The notes under the pieces: model-generated
Told to the model about the DNA's origin: nothing
Database searches by the model: none
Seen by the model: only the letters and a program-made list of their open reading frames with translations
Assembly (NCBI RefSeq): GCF_018847375.1
Contig: NZ_CP072036.1
Location: 682,001-746,000, forward strand
Direction: 5' to 3'
Length of the DNA stretch: 64,000 bases
Source of the DNA: Akkermansia massiliensis
GTDB lineage: Bacteria > Verrucomicrobiota > Verrucomicrobiia > Verrucomicrobiales > Akkermansiaceae
Program-made: the position numbers and the translations under genes
Part shown: positions 26,043 to 35,635 of the stretch, in pieces
Layout of the letters: the number at the start of each line of letters is the position of its first letter
Position numbering within the stretch: position 1 is the stretch's first letter

Positions 26043-28781
26043 TTATTCAAAGTGGCTTTGCTGGGCGCTCACCTTGTCGTTGCGCAGCTTGTTAAGCTCA
26101 TGGCGCACCTTTTCCAGCTCCGTCTGGAGGGATTTTTCCCGTTCGGAAGCAGGCGCCTCTGCGGAAGACGGCGCAGCCGCCCCCTTCTTCGCCTTGCCTA
26201 CGGCATCTTCCGTGAAGAGCATGTTCAGCCCGGGAGCCTTCGTGTCAAACTTCAAGACGCCGGAAACGGGTTTCTGAGAGCCGGGATGCTTCACGGAGGC
26301 CCTCACCGTCACTGTTCCGGGCTTGGCGCCCAGGCGCACCAGCGCCGGAGCGGAGCCCCACTTGACGGGCTGGGTCAGGGTGCCGTCCGGTGAATCCGTC
26401 AGCAATTCGGCAGGACCTTCCACAGAAAAGACAAGCTCTTCATCATTCAGGCGCTTCACCGTTCCACGGCTGTCCGTGACTTCCGCCACCACCGCAAACA
26501 CGTCGGAACCGTTGGCGCACAGCTCCACGCCTTCCTCACGGTCCAGGCTCAGGCGGATTTTTTCCGCCCTCCGGGAGGGCCGCACTTCATGCCTGGTCAC
26601 CACCTTGCCGCCAATCAGGCCTTCCGCCACCAGCTTCACCGCCCCTTCCTTGCCGGCGCGGGCGAGCTTCTTGTTTTCCATGAAATCCCAGGCCTTCGGG
26701 AACACGACGGGAACGCGCTTGAGGCCGTTGGGGTAGGAAGCCACCTTCTTTTCCACCGGCGCGCCTCCGTTGACGCTCAGGCGAACGGAATCACAGTTGG
26801 AAAACACCGTCACGTCTTCCGGAGAAAAAGGCGTGCATTCGTTGGCTATGTACACCACGGGACCGGAGCCGAGCTCATTGCGCGTCTTCTGGGGCCGCTG
26901 GGACATGAAGGCGTAATAGGAGGTCTTGGGCTGGCGGAAGGCATCCAGAATGCCGCCGTAGAAAGGGTCCGGATGATAGCCGCGCTGGTGGTCGAAGGGG
27001 TGCCACAGGCAACCGCCGAAGTGGTAGGCCGAAGCGGCGTTCAGGGTATCATACGTAGTGTACGGGAACGAGGTCTTGAGGTAATGGAGGGCCTGCACCA
27101 TCATGGGGACTTCACCCCAGTGGCGCGCCGCGCGGGAGGTGGAGTTATGGGCGGACCAGGTATCCACGTTATCCCCGAATTCACGGGTAAAATACGGCTT
27201 GTTGTCCTTCCGTTCCTTGATGGACCAGTGCTTGTCCCCCGTGGCCGGGTGGGCGTACAGCACCTCATAATGCTGATTGCCCTGGGCCACCGCGTCGCAA
27301 GCGGTGTAACAGCCCTTATACGGGTATTCCTCATGCACCAGGTCGCGGGCCTTCTTGGCGAAATCCGCCGGGTAATGGGTCTCGTTCAAAATGGGCTCCC
27401 ACATCATCACGGAGGGATGGTTCCTGTCCCGGCGCACCATCTGGCGGATGTCGTCATAAACCCGGTCCGCAAAAGGCCCCTTGCCCCAGAACTGCCAGCC
27501 CGGCGTAGCGACGATGACGAAAAGGCCCAGGCGGTCGCAGGCGTCCATGAAGGCCGGATCCTGCGGATAATGGGCGCTCCGGATTACACGCATGCCGGCC
27601 TTCCTCAGCTTCACGGCGTCCTGCCATTGCAAGTTGTTGGGAACTGCATTCCCCAGCCGGGCGAAATCCTGGTGCCTGTTGCCGCCAATCAGCTTTTCAG
27701 GGAACAGGGAGCCATTCAGCACCAGCCCCTTTTCCGTAATCTCCACGGTCCGGACGCCCACCCTCATGGAGCGGTTGTCCAGCAGATGGGCCGGATTCTT
27801 GGCATTGTTCCCTCCGGCGGCGTTCCATACCTCCACGCTCAGGGTGTACAGGTTGGGATTGTCCGGCGACCACGGCTTCACATTGGAGATCACCAGGGGA
27901 ATATCCACTTCACCCGTGGAATGGGGCGGAATGACCAGCGGGGCGGTCTCTCCGACGGGGTCCACGCCCTTGGGGTCCGTCATCAGCGCCTGCACGCGCA
28001 CCTTCTGTTCCTTGTCCGTATCGTTGGCCACCTGCACCTTCACTCCCACCCTGCCTTTGCGGGTACGGGGGTCAAGGGATTCCGTCCGGAAGAAAACTCC
28101 GCCGCCGGCAACGGTTCCGGCCTCGTTCGGGTCCGTGATATAGACAGGACCGGTGGAAATCAGGTAAACGTCACGGTAAATGCCTCCGAAGTAGGCGAAA
28201 TCCAGGCTTTCCTGGGGCTTGCCAGGAGGATAGGACCCGTCGTTGGAATTGTCCGCCTTCACGACGATCACGTTCTTCTGGCCCGGCTTCAGCCACTTGT
28301 CCAGATTCACGATGACGGGAAGATAACCCCCGAAATGCTCCGCGGCCTTCTCCCCGTTCACCCAAACCTCGCTCTTCCCCATGATGCCTTCAAAATACAG
28401 GGTATTCCTCCTGCCTTTCAGCTTCTCCGGGGCCGTGAACGTCTTCCGGTACCACACCGGCCCCTGGTAATTGGAGCAGCCGCTGGCCTCCTCCGGAAGA
28501 AGCTCAATGCCGTTGGGAAGATTCACGGATTCCCAGGAAGAATCATTAAAGTCCGGACTGTTCACTCCTTCCGGGGCATTTTTGCCCTTGAACAGCTTCC
28601 AGCCCACGTTCATGCCGTAGACATCCCTCTTGGTCGTATTTTCAGGCAGGCGGAGGGCTCCTGCTACGGAATAGGCTCCCGTGGATGACGCAGCTTCTTC
28701 CCTGTCCGCAGCCGGGTCCGCATAAAGAGAGAAAGAACCAGCCAGGCATGCCGCCGCCGTCAGGATAGTAGTGACTTTCAT
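26043..28781 (-). CDS. Secreted glycoside hydrolase family 2 enzyme
   Basis: A 912-residue exported GH2 enzyme, probably a beta-galactosidase or relative acting on host glycans. A signal peptide (MKVTTILTAAACLAGSFSLYA) is followed by the sugar-binding jelly roll (GPVWYRKTFTAPEKLKGR), an Ig-like domain and the TIM barrel. The likely acid/base Glu is in MMWEPILNETHY (about residue 462) and the nucleophile Glu is in PYFTREFGDN (about 534). C-terminal Ig-like domains follow, and a coiled coil (SLQTELEKVRHELNKLRND) ends the protein. The start at 28781 gives the signal peptide. MauE/DoxX follows. The exact sugar specificity cannot be read. Confidence 0.9.
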   Translation of the reverse strand: MKVTTILTAAACLAGSFSLYADPAADREEAASSTGAYSVAGALRLPENTTKRDVYGMNVGWKLFKGKNAPEGVNSPDFNDSSWESVNLPNGIELLPEEASGCSNYQGPVWYRKTFTAPEKLKGRRNTLYFEGIMGKSEVWVNGEKAAEHFGGYLPVIVNLDKWLKPGQKNVIVVKADNSNDGSYPPGKPQESLDFAYFGGIYRDVYLISTGPVYITDPNEAGTVAGGGVFFRTESLDPRTRKGRVGVKVQVANDTDKEQKVRVQALMTDPKGVDPVGETAPLVIPPHSTGEVDIPLVISNVKPWSPDNPNLYTLSVEVWNAAGGNNAKNPAHLLDNRSMRVGVRTVEITEKGLVLNGSLFPEKLIGGNRHQDFARLGNAVPNNLQWQDAVKLRKAGMRVIRSAHYPQDPAFMDACDRLGLFVIVATPGWQFWGKGPFADRVYDDIRQMVRRDRNHPSVMMWEPILNETHYPADFAKKARDLVHEEYPYKGCYTACDAVAQGNQHYEVLYAHPATGDKHWSIKERKDNKPYFTREFGDNVDTWSAHNSTSRAARHWGEVPMMVQALHYLKTSFPYTTYDTLNAASAYHFGGCLWHPFDHQRGYHPDPFYGGILDAFRQPKTSYYAFMSQRPQKTRNELGSGPVVYIANECTPFSPEDVTVFSNCDSVRLSVNGGAPVEKKVASYPNGLKRVPVVFPKAWDFMENKKLARAGKEGAVKLVAEGLIGGKVVTRHEVRPSRRAEKIRLSLDREEGVELCANGSDVFAVVAEVTDSRGTVKRLNDEELVFSVEGPAELLTDSPDGTLTQPVKWGSAPALVRLGAKPGTVTVRASVKHPGSQKPVSGVLKFDTKAPGLNMLFTEDAVGKAKKGAAAPSSAEAPASEREKSLQTELEKVRHELNKLRNDKVSAQQSHFE

Positions 28782-28896
28782 AAATGGAATAGGTGAATGT
28801 AATTTGGATATACGGGGAAACACTGCCGCCATCTTTCATTCATATAGTACATCCTTGCTGATAATGCAAATACATATGTCATCCCGCATCTTCCGC

Positions 28897-28925
28897 TTGA
28901 CCTGGAAGGCATGTTTTTTCATAGT
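28897..28925 (+). promoter_or_regulatory. Candidate mreB promoter
   Basis: TTGACC (28897-28902), a 17-base spacer and CATAGT (28920-28925), which predicts a leader of about 125 bases before mreB. The same CGCTTGACC text precedes several other genes here. Confidence 0.45.
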
Positions 28926-29056
28926 CGATTCGTCCTGTACGGGATTATCCCGCAGCCCCGGTCCGGGTGCCAGGCTTTCAGTCCCGTGAAAAGGAAAAAG
29001 TGTGGCGTTCCTCCCCCCGGCTGTTTCAGGGCTACGCCTTTATCCACTAGTTTTTT

Positions 29057-30088
29057 ATGTCATCTTTCTTTCAGAAAATTGTCAAACTTTTCTCCTATGA
29101 CATTGGCATTGACCTGGGCACCGCCAACACGCTGGTCAACGTCAAGGACCAGGGCATCGTTCTGCGAGAGCCCTCGGTCGTCGCCGTCAAGGGAGACAAG
29201 GTTCTGGCCGTGGGGGACGAAGCCAAGCGAATGCTGGGCCGCACCCCCGGCTCCGTCACGGCCATCCGGCCGCTGAAGGACGGCGTCATCGCCGACTTCT
29301 ACATCACGGAGGAAATGCTCCGTTACTTCATTAAAAAAGCCACGGCCAGGTATTACCTGATCAAGCCGCGCGTGCTCATCGCCATTCCCTCCGGCATTAC
29401 GGAAGTGGAACGCAGGGCCGTCAAGGAATCCGCGGAAGCGGCGGGAGCGCGCCGCGTGCACCTGATTGAGGAGCCGATGGCCGCCGCCATCGGCGTGGGC
29501 CTTCCAGTCCAGGAAGCCGCCGGCAACATGATCGTGGACATCGGCGGGGGCACCACGGAAGTGGCACTTATTTCCCTCTCCGGCATCGTTTACAGCCGTT
29601 CCGTCCGCTGCGCCGGGGACGAGCTGGATGACGCCATTATCTCCTACATGAGGAGAACCTACAATCTTATGGTCGGGGAACGCACCGCCGAGGACATTAA
29701 AATCCGCATCGGCTCCGCCTATCCCCTGCCCCAGGAACTCTCTATCGAGGTCAAGGGCCGCGACCTGGTCGCGGGCCTGCCCAAGACAGTGACAATCCGA
29801 TCAGAAGAAGTGCGCGAAGCGCTCACGGAACAACTCAACACAATTGTTGACGCCGTGCGGACGACTTTGGAACGCTGCCCCCCCGAACTGGCCGCCGACC
29901 TCGTGGACCGGGGGATCGTTCTAGCCGGCGGAGGCGCCCTGCTGCGCGGACTGGACCAGCTCCTTCATGAGCAGACCGGCCTGCCCATCCACATTGCGGA
30001 AGACCCGCTCAGCGCCGTTGCGGAAGGTACCGGAAAAGCCCTTCAGGAACTGGACTTCTTCACTAATGTTACTGACGCGGAAGACTGA
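29057..30088 (+). CDS. mreB: Rod-shape actin homolog MreB
   Basis: Cytoplasmic actin-like ATPase forming membrane filaments that direct lateral wall synthesis. The 343-residue protein has the phosphate-1 loop [13 protein letters not shown] (15-27), the phosphate-2 motif [26 protein letters not shown], and the adenosine motif [12 protein letters not shown]. Length is standard. Unusually, mreC/mreD do not follow; ribonuclease G/E does, after 184 bases. No Shine-Dalgarno is seen (TAGTTTTTTATG). Confidence 0.97.
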   Translation: MSSFFQKIVKLFSYDIGIDLGTANTLVNVKDQGIVLREPSVVAVKGDKVLAVGDEAKRMLGRTPGSVTAIRPLKDGVIADFYITEEMLRYFIKKATARYYLIKPRVLIAIPSGITEVERRAVKESAEAAGARRVHLIEEPMAAAIGVGLPVQEAAGNMIVDIGGGTTEVALISLSGIVYSRSVRCAGDELDDAIISYMRRTYNLMVGERTAEDIKIRIGSAYPLPQELSIEVKGRDLVAGLPKTVTIRSEEVREALTEQLNTIVDAVRTTLERCPPELAADLVDRGIVLAGGGALLRGLDQLLHEQTGLPIHIAEDPLSAVAEGTGKALQELDFFTNVTDAED

Positions 30089-30284
30089 AGACGGAACCTC
30101 CGGAGCCAGCGCTCCGGCCTTGCGCCTGCCGTACTGCCGCATCACATCAACGCATCTGCCTGCATGATTCCTTTCCGGCCATCTCCACAGCTTGAAATCC
30201 AGCCGCTCCTGCCGGGAGGCGGCCCTCCGGGAACATTGCGGGCAATAGCACACCCTAGCTTATTCACACCCCGTGTTTACAAAA

Positions 30285-31880
30285 ATGCTTAAAAAAATTA
30301 AACGAGCCTTCGGCTTCGGATCCTGTGATCCCATGGAAGGCTCCACCATCATCATCAATGCCGAGAAACTCGAACGCCGCGTAGCCCTTCTGGAAAACGG
30401 CGTACTGGAAGAATACACTATCGAGCGCGAAGGCGAAGACAACATCGTAGGCGGCATCTTCAAGGGCCGCGTCAAAAACATCGAACCGGGCCTCAAGGCC
30501 ATGTTCGTGGACATCGGCCAGGAAAAGAACGCCTTCCTCCACTTCTGGGACGCTCTGCCCGCCGCGCTGGACTCCAGCCTGGAAGAAATCGAACGCGAAG
30601 GACGGCCAAAGAAGCAGCAGCGCAAAATCACGTCCAAGGACATTCCGGATATCTACCCCATCGGCTCCGAAATCATGGTGCAGGTCACCAAGGGCCCGAT
30701 CGGCACCAAGGGCCCCCGCGTCACCACAAACGTCTCCCTGGCGGGACGCTACCTGGTCCTGATGCCCTTCACGGACCAGTTCGGCATCTCCCGCAAGATT
30801 GAAGACCCCAAGGAACGCCTGCGCCTGCGCCAGATCATGCAGAAGCTGAACGTGCCGGACGGCATGGGCATCATCATGCGCACGGTGGCCCAGGGACAGC
30901 GCTACCGCCACTTTGTCCGCGACCTCGCCATGCTGCTGGAGCAATGGTACGGCGTGGAGGAAAAAAAGGAGGCCAACCCCGCCCCCGTCTGCGTGTACCG
31001 GGAACCCGACCTGATCGAACGCACGGCACGGGACTTCCTGACGGACACTGTGGACAACATCATCTGCGACGACGCGGAAACCACGGAGCACATGCGCTCC
31101 ATTGCGGGAAAAATCTCCCGCCGCGCCAAGCGCCACATCCAGCACTTCCCCGTGCGCACGCCCATCTTTGAAGAACTGGGGATTGAAAAACAAATCAACG
31201 AAGCCTTCCAGCGCCAGGTGCTCCTGCCCTGCGGCGGCTACCTGGTGATTGACGAGACGGAAGCCCTGATCGCCATTGACGTGAATACCGGACGCAACAA
31301 GGGCACCAAGGACCTGGACAAGACCATTCTGGACACCAACCTGGAAGCCGCCTATGAAATCGCCAGACAGCTCCGCCTGCGCAACATCGGCGGCCTGGTG
31401 GTGGTGGACTTCATCGACATGCGCCACAGGAAGGACCAGCAGGCCGTGTACAAAGCCATGAAGGACCGCCTGAAGCGCGACAAGGCCAAGACCCAGGTAC
31501 TGCAGATCACCCCCATCGGCCTGATGGAAATGACCCGCCAGCGGCTCAATGAAAGCCTCCGGGAATCCGTTCATGACCCGTGCCCGTACTGCGGAGGCCG
31601 GGGCCGCGTCAAATCCGTGATGACCATGAGCGTGGAAATCCAGCGGCAGATCTACGCCTGCATCCAGAAATACAGGGAAACCATCGGGGACATGGTCATC
31701 GTCGTAAACTCGGAGGTGCTCTCCCGCTTCAAGAATGAAGACGCCAGCCTGCTCATGGAACTGGAACGCCAGCACAGCGGAAGGCTGATCTTCCGCGGCG
31801 ACCACAACCAGCACCGCGAATCCTTCGCCATTTACGACGCCCGGTACGACAACAAGCCGCTGTACCAATCCGGGCAGTAG
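30285..31880 (+). CDS. rng: Ribonuclease E/G family endoribonuclease
   Basis: Cuts single-stranded AU-rich RNA in rRNA maturation and mRNA decay. The 531-residue protein has an N-terminal S1 domain (NIVGGIFKGRVKNIEPGLKA). The DNase-I-like catalytic domain carries Asp in AIDVNTG (about 328) and VVDFIDM (about 374), and the zinc-link motif DPCPYCGGRG lies near 432. It ends soon after, so it is the short RNase G-type without the RNE C-terminal scaffold. A GTG at 30273 could add four residues; I prefer the ATG at 30285 (MLKKIKRAF). A terminator follows. Confidence 0.95.
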   Translation: MLKKIKRAFGFGSCDPMEGSTIIINAEKLERRVALLENGVLEEYTIEREGEDNIVGGIFKGRVKNIEPGLKAMFVDIGQEKNAFLHFWDALPAALDSSLEEIEREGRPKKQQRKITSKDIPDIYPIGSEIMVQVTKGPIGTKGPRVTTNVSLAGRYLVLMPFTDQFGISRKIEDPKERLRLRQIMQKLNVPDGMGIIMRTVAQGQRYRHFVRDLAMLLEQWYGVEEKKEANPAPVCVYREPDLIERTARDFLTDTVDNIICDDAETTEHMRSIAGKISRRAKRHIQHFPVRTPIFEELGIEKQINEAFQRQVLLPCGGYLVIDETEALIAIDVNTGRNKGTKDLDKTILDTNLEAAYEIARQLRLRNIGGLVVVDFIDMRHRKDQQAVYKAMKDRLKRDKAKTQVLQITPIGLMEMTRQRLNESLRESVHDPCPYCGGRGRVKSVMTMSVEIQRQIYACIQKYRETIGDMVIVVNSEVLSRFKNEDASLLMELERQHSGRLIFRGDHNQHRESFAIYDARYDNKPLYQSGQ

Positions 31881-31902
31881 CTAAACCAACTCCGGCTTTC
31901 CG

Positions 31903-31934
31903 GGCCGGGCGACACCATCGCCCGGCCTTTTTTT
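31903..31934 (+). terminator. Terminator after rng
   Basis: GGCCGGGCGA/TCGCCCGGCC is a perfect 10-bp stem with loop CACCA and a run of seven T. It ends only 8 bases before the next start codon. Confidence 0.92.
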
Positions 31935-31942
31935 GACCCGTC

Positions 31943-33064
31943 ATGAACAGCATTCCCTCCTCTCCGAACGATCCCGTCAACACGGACATCCTGATGGTGG
32001 CGGAAGACCGCGTCAAGGGCTTCCGGCGCTTCCCCTTCCATGCCATTTCCGAGCAATGCGGCCACCCGGTCCCGGTAGTCATCCAGCGCCTGAAAGCCAT
32101 GATGGAAGCCGGAGTGGTGCGCCGCGTGCGCCAGACGCTGCTGGCTACCAAGCTCGCCCAGGGGGCCCTGGTGGCATGGTCCCTGCCGGAGAAGAACCTG
32201 GATGCGGCCTTTGACTGGATAAAGGAGCACGACCCCTTCACGGGCCACGTGGTGCTCCGCAACACGGATGCGGCCAATCCCGGCGCCCAATACAGGCTCT
32301 GGACCACGGTCAAGGTGCCTGTGGGCTGCGGCACGCTGGAGGAACACTGCGAGATACTGAAACGCCACATCGGCGCGGACGACTATGTCCTGCTGCCCGC
32401 CCGCGGCGTTTTTGCGCTGGGCGTGGGGCACATGCGCCGCAGGGGCCTCCGGCCCGGAGACAAGACTCCGGAACCGGCCCCCATGCAGGAAACGAAAACC
32501 GTCTCCCTCTCCGGGCTGGAATGGAAGGTGCTCCTCTCCGTCAAGGAACAGCTCAGGCCGGAGGAAATGGTGGAAGACCCCTGGGCCCTCCGCGCCGCCC
32601 AGGCTGGCCTGGAACCGGAGGAATACTGCCGCACGGCGGAAGAGCTGGACCGGAAGCAGGTCATCGGCCGCTTCGCCACCTTTTTGGAACATGTACGGAC
32701 CAAAACGAACGACGGCCCCGTCACCAAATACAACGGACTGTTCCACTGGACGGTTCCCGCCGGCATGGAAATCCGGGCGGGAGCGGAATGCGGACGCCAC
32801 ATCTGCATGACCCACTGCTATTGGAGAACCGGAGGGGACATCTTCGGCGGGGCGCAGATCATGGGCGTGGTGCACGGCCTGGAAAAAAACGCCGTGCTGG
32901 AACACAAGGCAGCGATTGACCGCCATCTGGACGCCTCAGGCATTCCCGTCCTGCATACGGCCGTCTTCTGGGGCGAACGCTCGGAAATCAAGCCCTCCGA
33001 AATTTCCCCGGACCTGTACAGGAAATGGACGAAGGAAGTGAAAAGCGCCCCCGTCCTGCGGTAG
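31943..33064 (+). CDS. Tandem Lrp/AsnC-type protein resembling siroheme decarboxylase AhbA-AhbB
   Basis: A 373-residue cytoplasmic protein with two Lrp/AsnC-like halves. The first (about 10-170) has a winged-helix pattern (AISEQCGHPVPVVIQRLKAMMEAGVVRRV). The second (about 180-373) repeats it (LRAAQAGLEPEEYCRTAEELDRKQVIGRF). It then has MTHCYWRTGG and IMGVVHG, resembling the HCYxR and HG motifs of AhbB/NirDLGH siroheme decarboxylases. These enzymes normally work as two-subunit complexes, so this may be a fusion. A pure regulator is the alternative. No other heme or siroheme gene is nearby. Confidence 0.6.
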   Translation: MNSIPSSPNDPVNTDILMVAEDRVKGFRRFPFHAISEQCGHPVPVVIQRLKAMMEAGVVRRVRQTLLATKLAQGALVAWSLPEKNLDAAFDWIKEHDPFTGHVVLRNTDAANPGAQYRLWTTVKVPVGCGTLEEHCEILKRHIGADDYVLLPARGVFALGVGHMRRRGLRPGDKTPEPAPMQETKTVSLSGLEWKVLLSVKEQLRPEEMVEDPWALRAAQAGLEPEEYCRTAEELDRKQVIGRFATFLEHVRTKTNDGPVTKYNGLFHWTVPAGMEIRAGAECGRHICMTHCYWRTGGDIFGGAQIMGVVHGLEKNAVLEHKAAIDRHLDASGIPVLHTAVFWGERSEIKPSEISPDLYRKWTKEVKSAPVLR

Positions 33065-33195
33065 GCGGCCTTCTTCCTTTCCTCCCTGCTTCGCGCCATT
33101 CCCCGTGGCAAACTTGTTACACGAACGGGTTTCCCTTCCACGCGTCCGTTCTGGCATGGTGGCGACGCTCCCGACAACCTGCGGAGCTTGTCACC

Positions 33196-34869
33196 ATGAA
33201 GGCACACCATCTTTATTCCACAGCCACGACCCTGGCCGCGGCGGTTCTGCTTGCCGCGCCCTCCCTTGCGGACCAGACCATCAGCGACGCCCAGACCAAG
33301 GCCGTCAACATGACGGAGGGCAAACTGACCGTCACGGGAACCGGATTCCTGAACGTCGCCAAAAATGCCGTCAACCTGAAAGACCCCATCCAGTCCGCCC
33401 TTGAGATCGAGGTAATGGAAGGAGGCAGGATTTCCGGAAAAAGCGCCCTTATCCTGGACCAGGACATGGAAAACGGAATAACGGGACAGTTGATCAGCGT
33501 GACCAATTCCGGCACGATGACCGGAACGGAAAAACAGGCCATCGACCTGCGCTACATGATCAACACGTCCGCCACCATCACCAACAACGGTACCATTTCC
33601 GCCGGTCAGAAAGGAGCCGTCAAACTGGGCAATAACGCCACTGTGGTCAACAACGGCACGATTGAAACCACGGCTGCGGGGGAAAACGGCATCACGGCCA
33701 AGCATTATGATCTGGAAGACGACGGCATTGACACCTTTGCCCATGGCCTGGACCTTGCCAACAACAGCGGAGGGAAAATCACCGGCATGAAACACGGAGT
33801 TACCGGAGAAGGGAAAGCCGCCATCAGCAATAACGGCAGGATTGAAGGCAGGGGAGGTTCCGGCCTGAACTGGGACTGGAACGCCGCCCTCCAGCAGGAC
33901 GACAAGTACGTGGTCACCGTGGTTAACGGCAAAGACGGCGTCATCAGCGGCACCGGAGACGCAACCACCCTGGACGGCGACGGCGTGGACGTGGATTACA
34001 TCGTAAACCTGACCAATTCCGGCACGATTATTGCCAAGGACTCCTTCGGCAGTGCGGACGGCCTTGCCATCGGCGGGGGCGTTGTAACCAATACCGGGAC
34101 CATCACGGCTTCCAATTCCAACACGAACGGCCAGGCCTACGGCATTCTGGTGGATGATTCCGACGGCGGCAATGCCTTTGAAGCCATCCGGATCACCAAC
34201 AGCGGCACCATTGAGGGAACAGGCGCCAACGGCGTGGGCATCAGGATTGTCAGCGACAGGGAGAACTGCATCTTCATGGAAGGAGGAACCATTACAGGAG
34301 GCAGCGGCCAGGCGGTGGTCATGGGTTCCGGCGACGATGTATTTTCCTATTCCGGCGGAACAGTGAACGGCAGCGTGGACGGAGGAGCGGGCTTCAACAT
34401 CATGGTCTTCCAACCGGCGGAGACGGACCTCACGTTTTCAAGCGATTTGAAAAACTTCCATTCTATCAGCATCCAGGGCTCATCCCTTTCCCCGGGCGCT
34501 TCCGTCACCCTGGAAAACCTGACCATTACCGTAGATATGGCCTCCCTGAGCCAGGACAAGCCCCTGTTCAGCCTGGAGGGGAATTCCACAGCCTCCGGCT
34601 CTCTTTTATTCAACAATGTAATCCTTCAATTGATGGGAACTCCGGCCGCTCTTCCGGTGGATGGATCCGGCATGGTTTACTTCAAACTGGCAGGGAACGG
34701 CATCAGCCTGGAAGGGCTGGAAGTACGGACGGAAGGAGGGTATGAGCTGGATATGAGCCGGGATGGCTACGTAGGCGTCAATTTCAACACGCCGGAACCG
34801 GCTGCCGCTGCCCTGGGCCTGTTCGGCTTTTCCCTCTCCATGCTGCGGCGCCGGCGCACTGCGGCCTGA
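33196..34869 (+). CDS. PEP-CTERM surface protein with NNGTI beta-helix repeats
   Basis: A 557-residue exported protein. The signal peptide is MKAHHLYSTATTLAAAVLLAAPSLA and the C-terminus is TPEPAAAALGLFGFSLSMLRRRRTAA, an exosortase sorting signal. Between them run repeats of the type ITNNGTI, VVNNGTIE, LTNSGTII and VTNTGTIT, forming a right-handed beta-helix as in adhesins and autotransporter passengers. The last 150 residues form a separate beta-rich region. The start at 33196 gives the signal peptide. It is likely surface-displayed and adhesin-like. No partner gene is adjacent. Confidence 0.8.
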   Translation: MKAHHLYSTATTLAAAVLLAAPSLADQTISDAQTKAVNMTEGKLTVTGTGFLNVAKNAVNLKDPIQSALEIEVMEGGRISGKSALILDQDMENGITGQLISVTNSGTMTGTEKQAIDLRYMINTSATITNNGTISAGQKGAVKLGNNATVVNNGTIETTAAGENGITAKHYDLEDDGIDTFAHGLDLANNSGGKITGMKHGVTGEGKAAISNNGRIEGRGGSGLNWDWNAALQQDDKYVVTVVNGKDGVISGTGDATTLDGDGVDVDYIVNLTNSGTIIAKDSFGSADGLAIGGGVVTNTGTITASNSNTNGQAYGILVDDSDGGNAFEAIRITNSGTIEGTGANGVGIRIVSDRENCIFMEGGTITGGSGQAVVMGSGDDVFSYSGGTVNGSVDGGAGFNIMVFQPAETDLTFSSDLKNFHSISIQGSSLSPGASVTLENLTITVDMASLSQDKPLFSLEGNSTASGSLLFNNVILQLMGTPAALPVDGSGMVYFKLAGNGISLEGLEVRTEGGYELDMSRDGYVGVNFNTPEPAAAALGLFGFSLSMLRRRRTAA

Positions 34870-34927
34870 CATCATTCTTCCGGACCTCCCAAATCCTCCA
34901 ACAGGAAATGACCCTGCACGGGAAAAA

Positions 34928-34955
34928 TAAAGCTTCTGAAAAGACGAGCTTTTTT
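34928..34955 (+). terminator. Weak terminator after the beta-helix gene
   Basis: AAAGCT/AGCTTT flank a 12-base loop and run into T residues, about 60 bases after the stop codon. The short stem and large loop make it uncertain. Confidence 0.35.
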
Positions 34956-35549
34956 CCCGGACGCAGGGGCGTTCCGTACATGGGGGCAGAAAACCAACAA
35001 AAGGATACCTTCTAACGGAGGACAGCGCCGCGCAACGGCCTTCCTGCCCCCTGTTCCCTCTCCGGCGTTGAGTGGCCGGCTGGCCGTCCATGCGGAATTC
35101 TTCATTCCCGGCTTCCAGCTTGAGGGGGAGGCAAACCCCAAACAGTCATGGAAGCCGCAACAGCCGCACCGGTTTCCCTGTTCCGGCCCCCTATCATCAA
35201 CAACGCCGTTTCTCCTTCCCCGCGCCAGGGCAAAACATACGGAATATGGCTTTCCAGGCATCTCCGCACAAAGTCCCGGAAACTGCATCATCTGCAAAAA
35301 ACTGTCTTTTCTTCCTTGTGGAACACGCTCCCGCAGCCGCCACCTCATATTTTTCCGCAAGTCTGCGCTCAAGAGAGCCCCTCCCTACGGTACGCACCGT
35401 TTTTTAACCGCTCTTGTTCTCTCCCTGCCAGCGGCTCTTCCGCATTTTCCCAATGAAAAAATGTCTCCGGAAAACGTGCAGCGTCCCCTAAGGCGCGGCA
35501 GCCATTCCGGACAGTAGGGATGCGGTACCCTCATGAGGGAACGAAGTAC

Positions 35550-35588
35550 AAAAAAGGACTGTCTCCCTGTGAAGGGGAGACAGTCCTT
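35550..35588 (-). terminator. Terminator of the TPR gene pair
   Basis: On the minus strand a perfect 14-bp stem (AAGGACTGTCTCCC/GGGAGACAGTCCTT) is followed by a T run. It lies 48 bases beyond the stop of the leftward gene. Confidence 0.92.
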
Positions 35589-35635
35589 GTTGAATGGAAG
35601 GCGGCTGGCAGAAAACCCTCCGCGTCAGTTCGTTA

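Larger units (their letters stand above)
34870..35635. other. Gene-free convergent region
   Basis: About 770 bases between convergent genes. Only the weak hairpin at 34928-34955 and the strong leftward terminator at 35550-35588 are recognisable. Short open frames on both strands lack family features and codon usage like the neighbours, so I call no gene. Confidence 0.55.
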
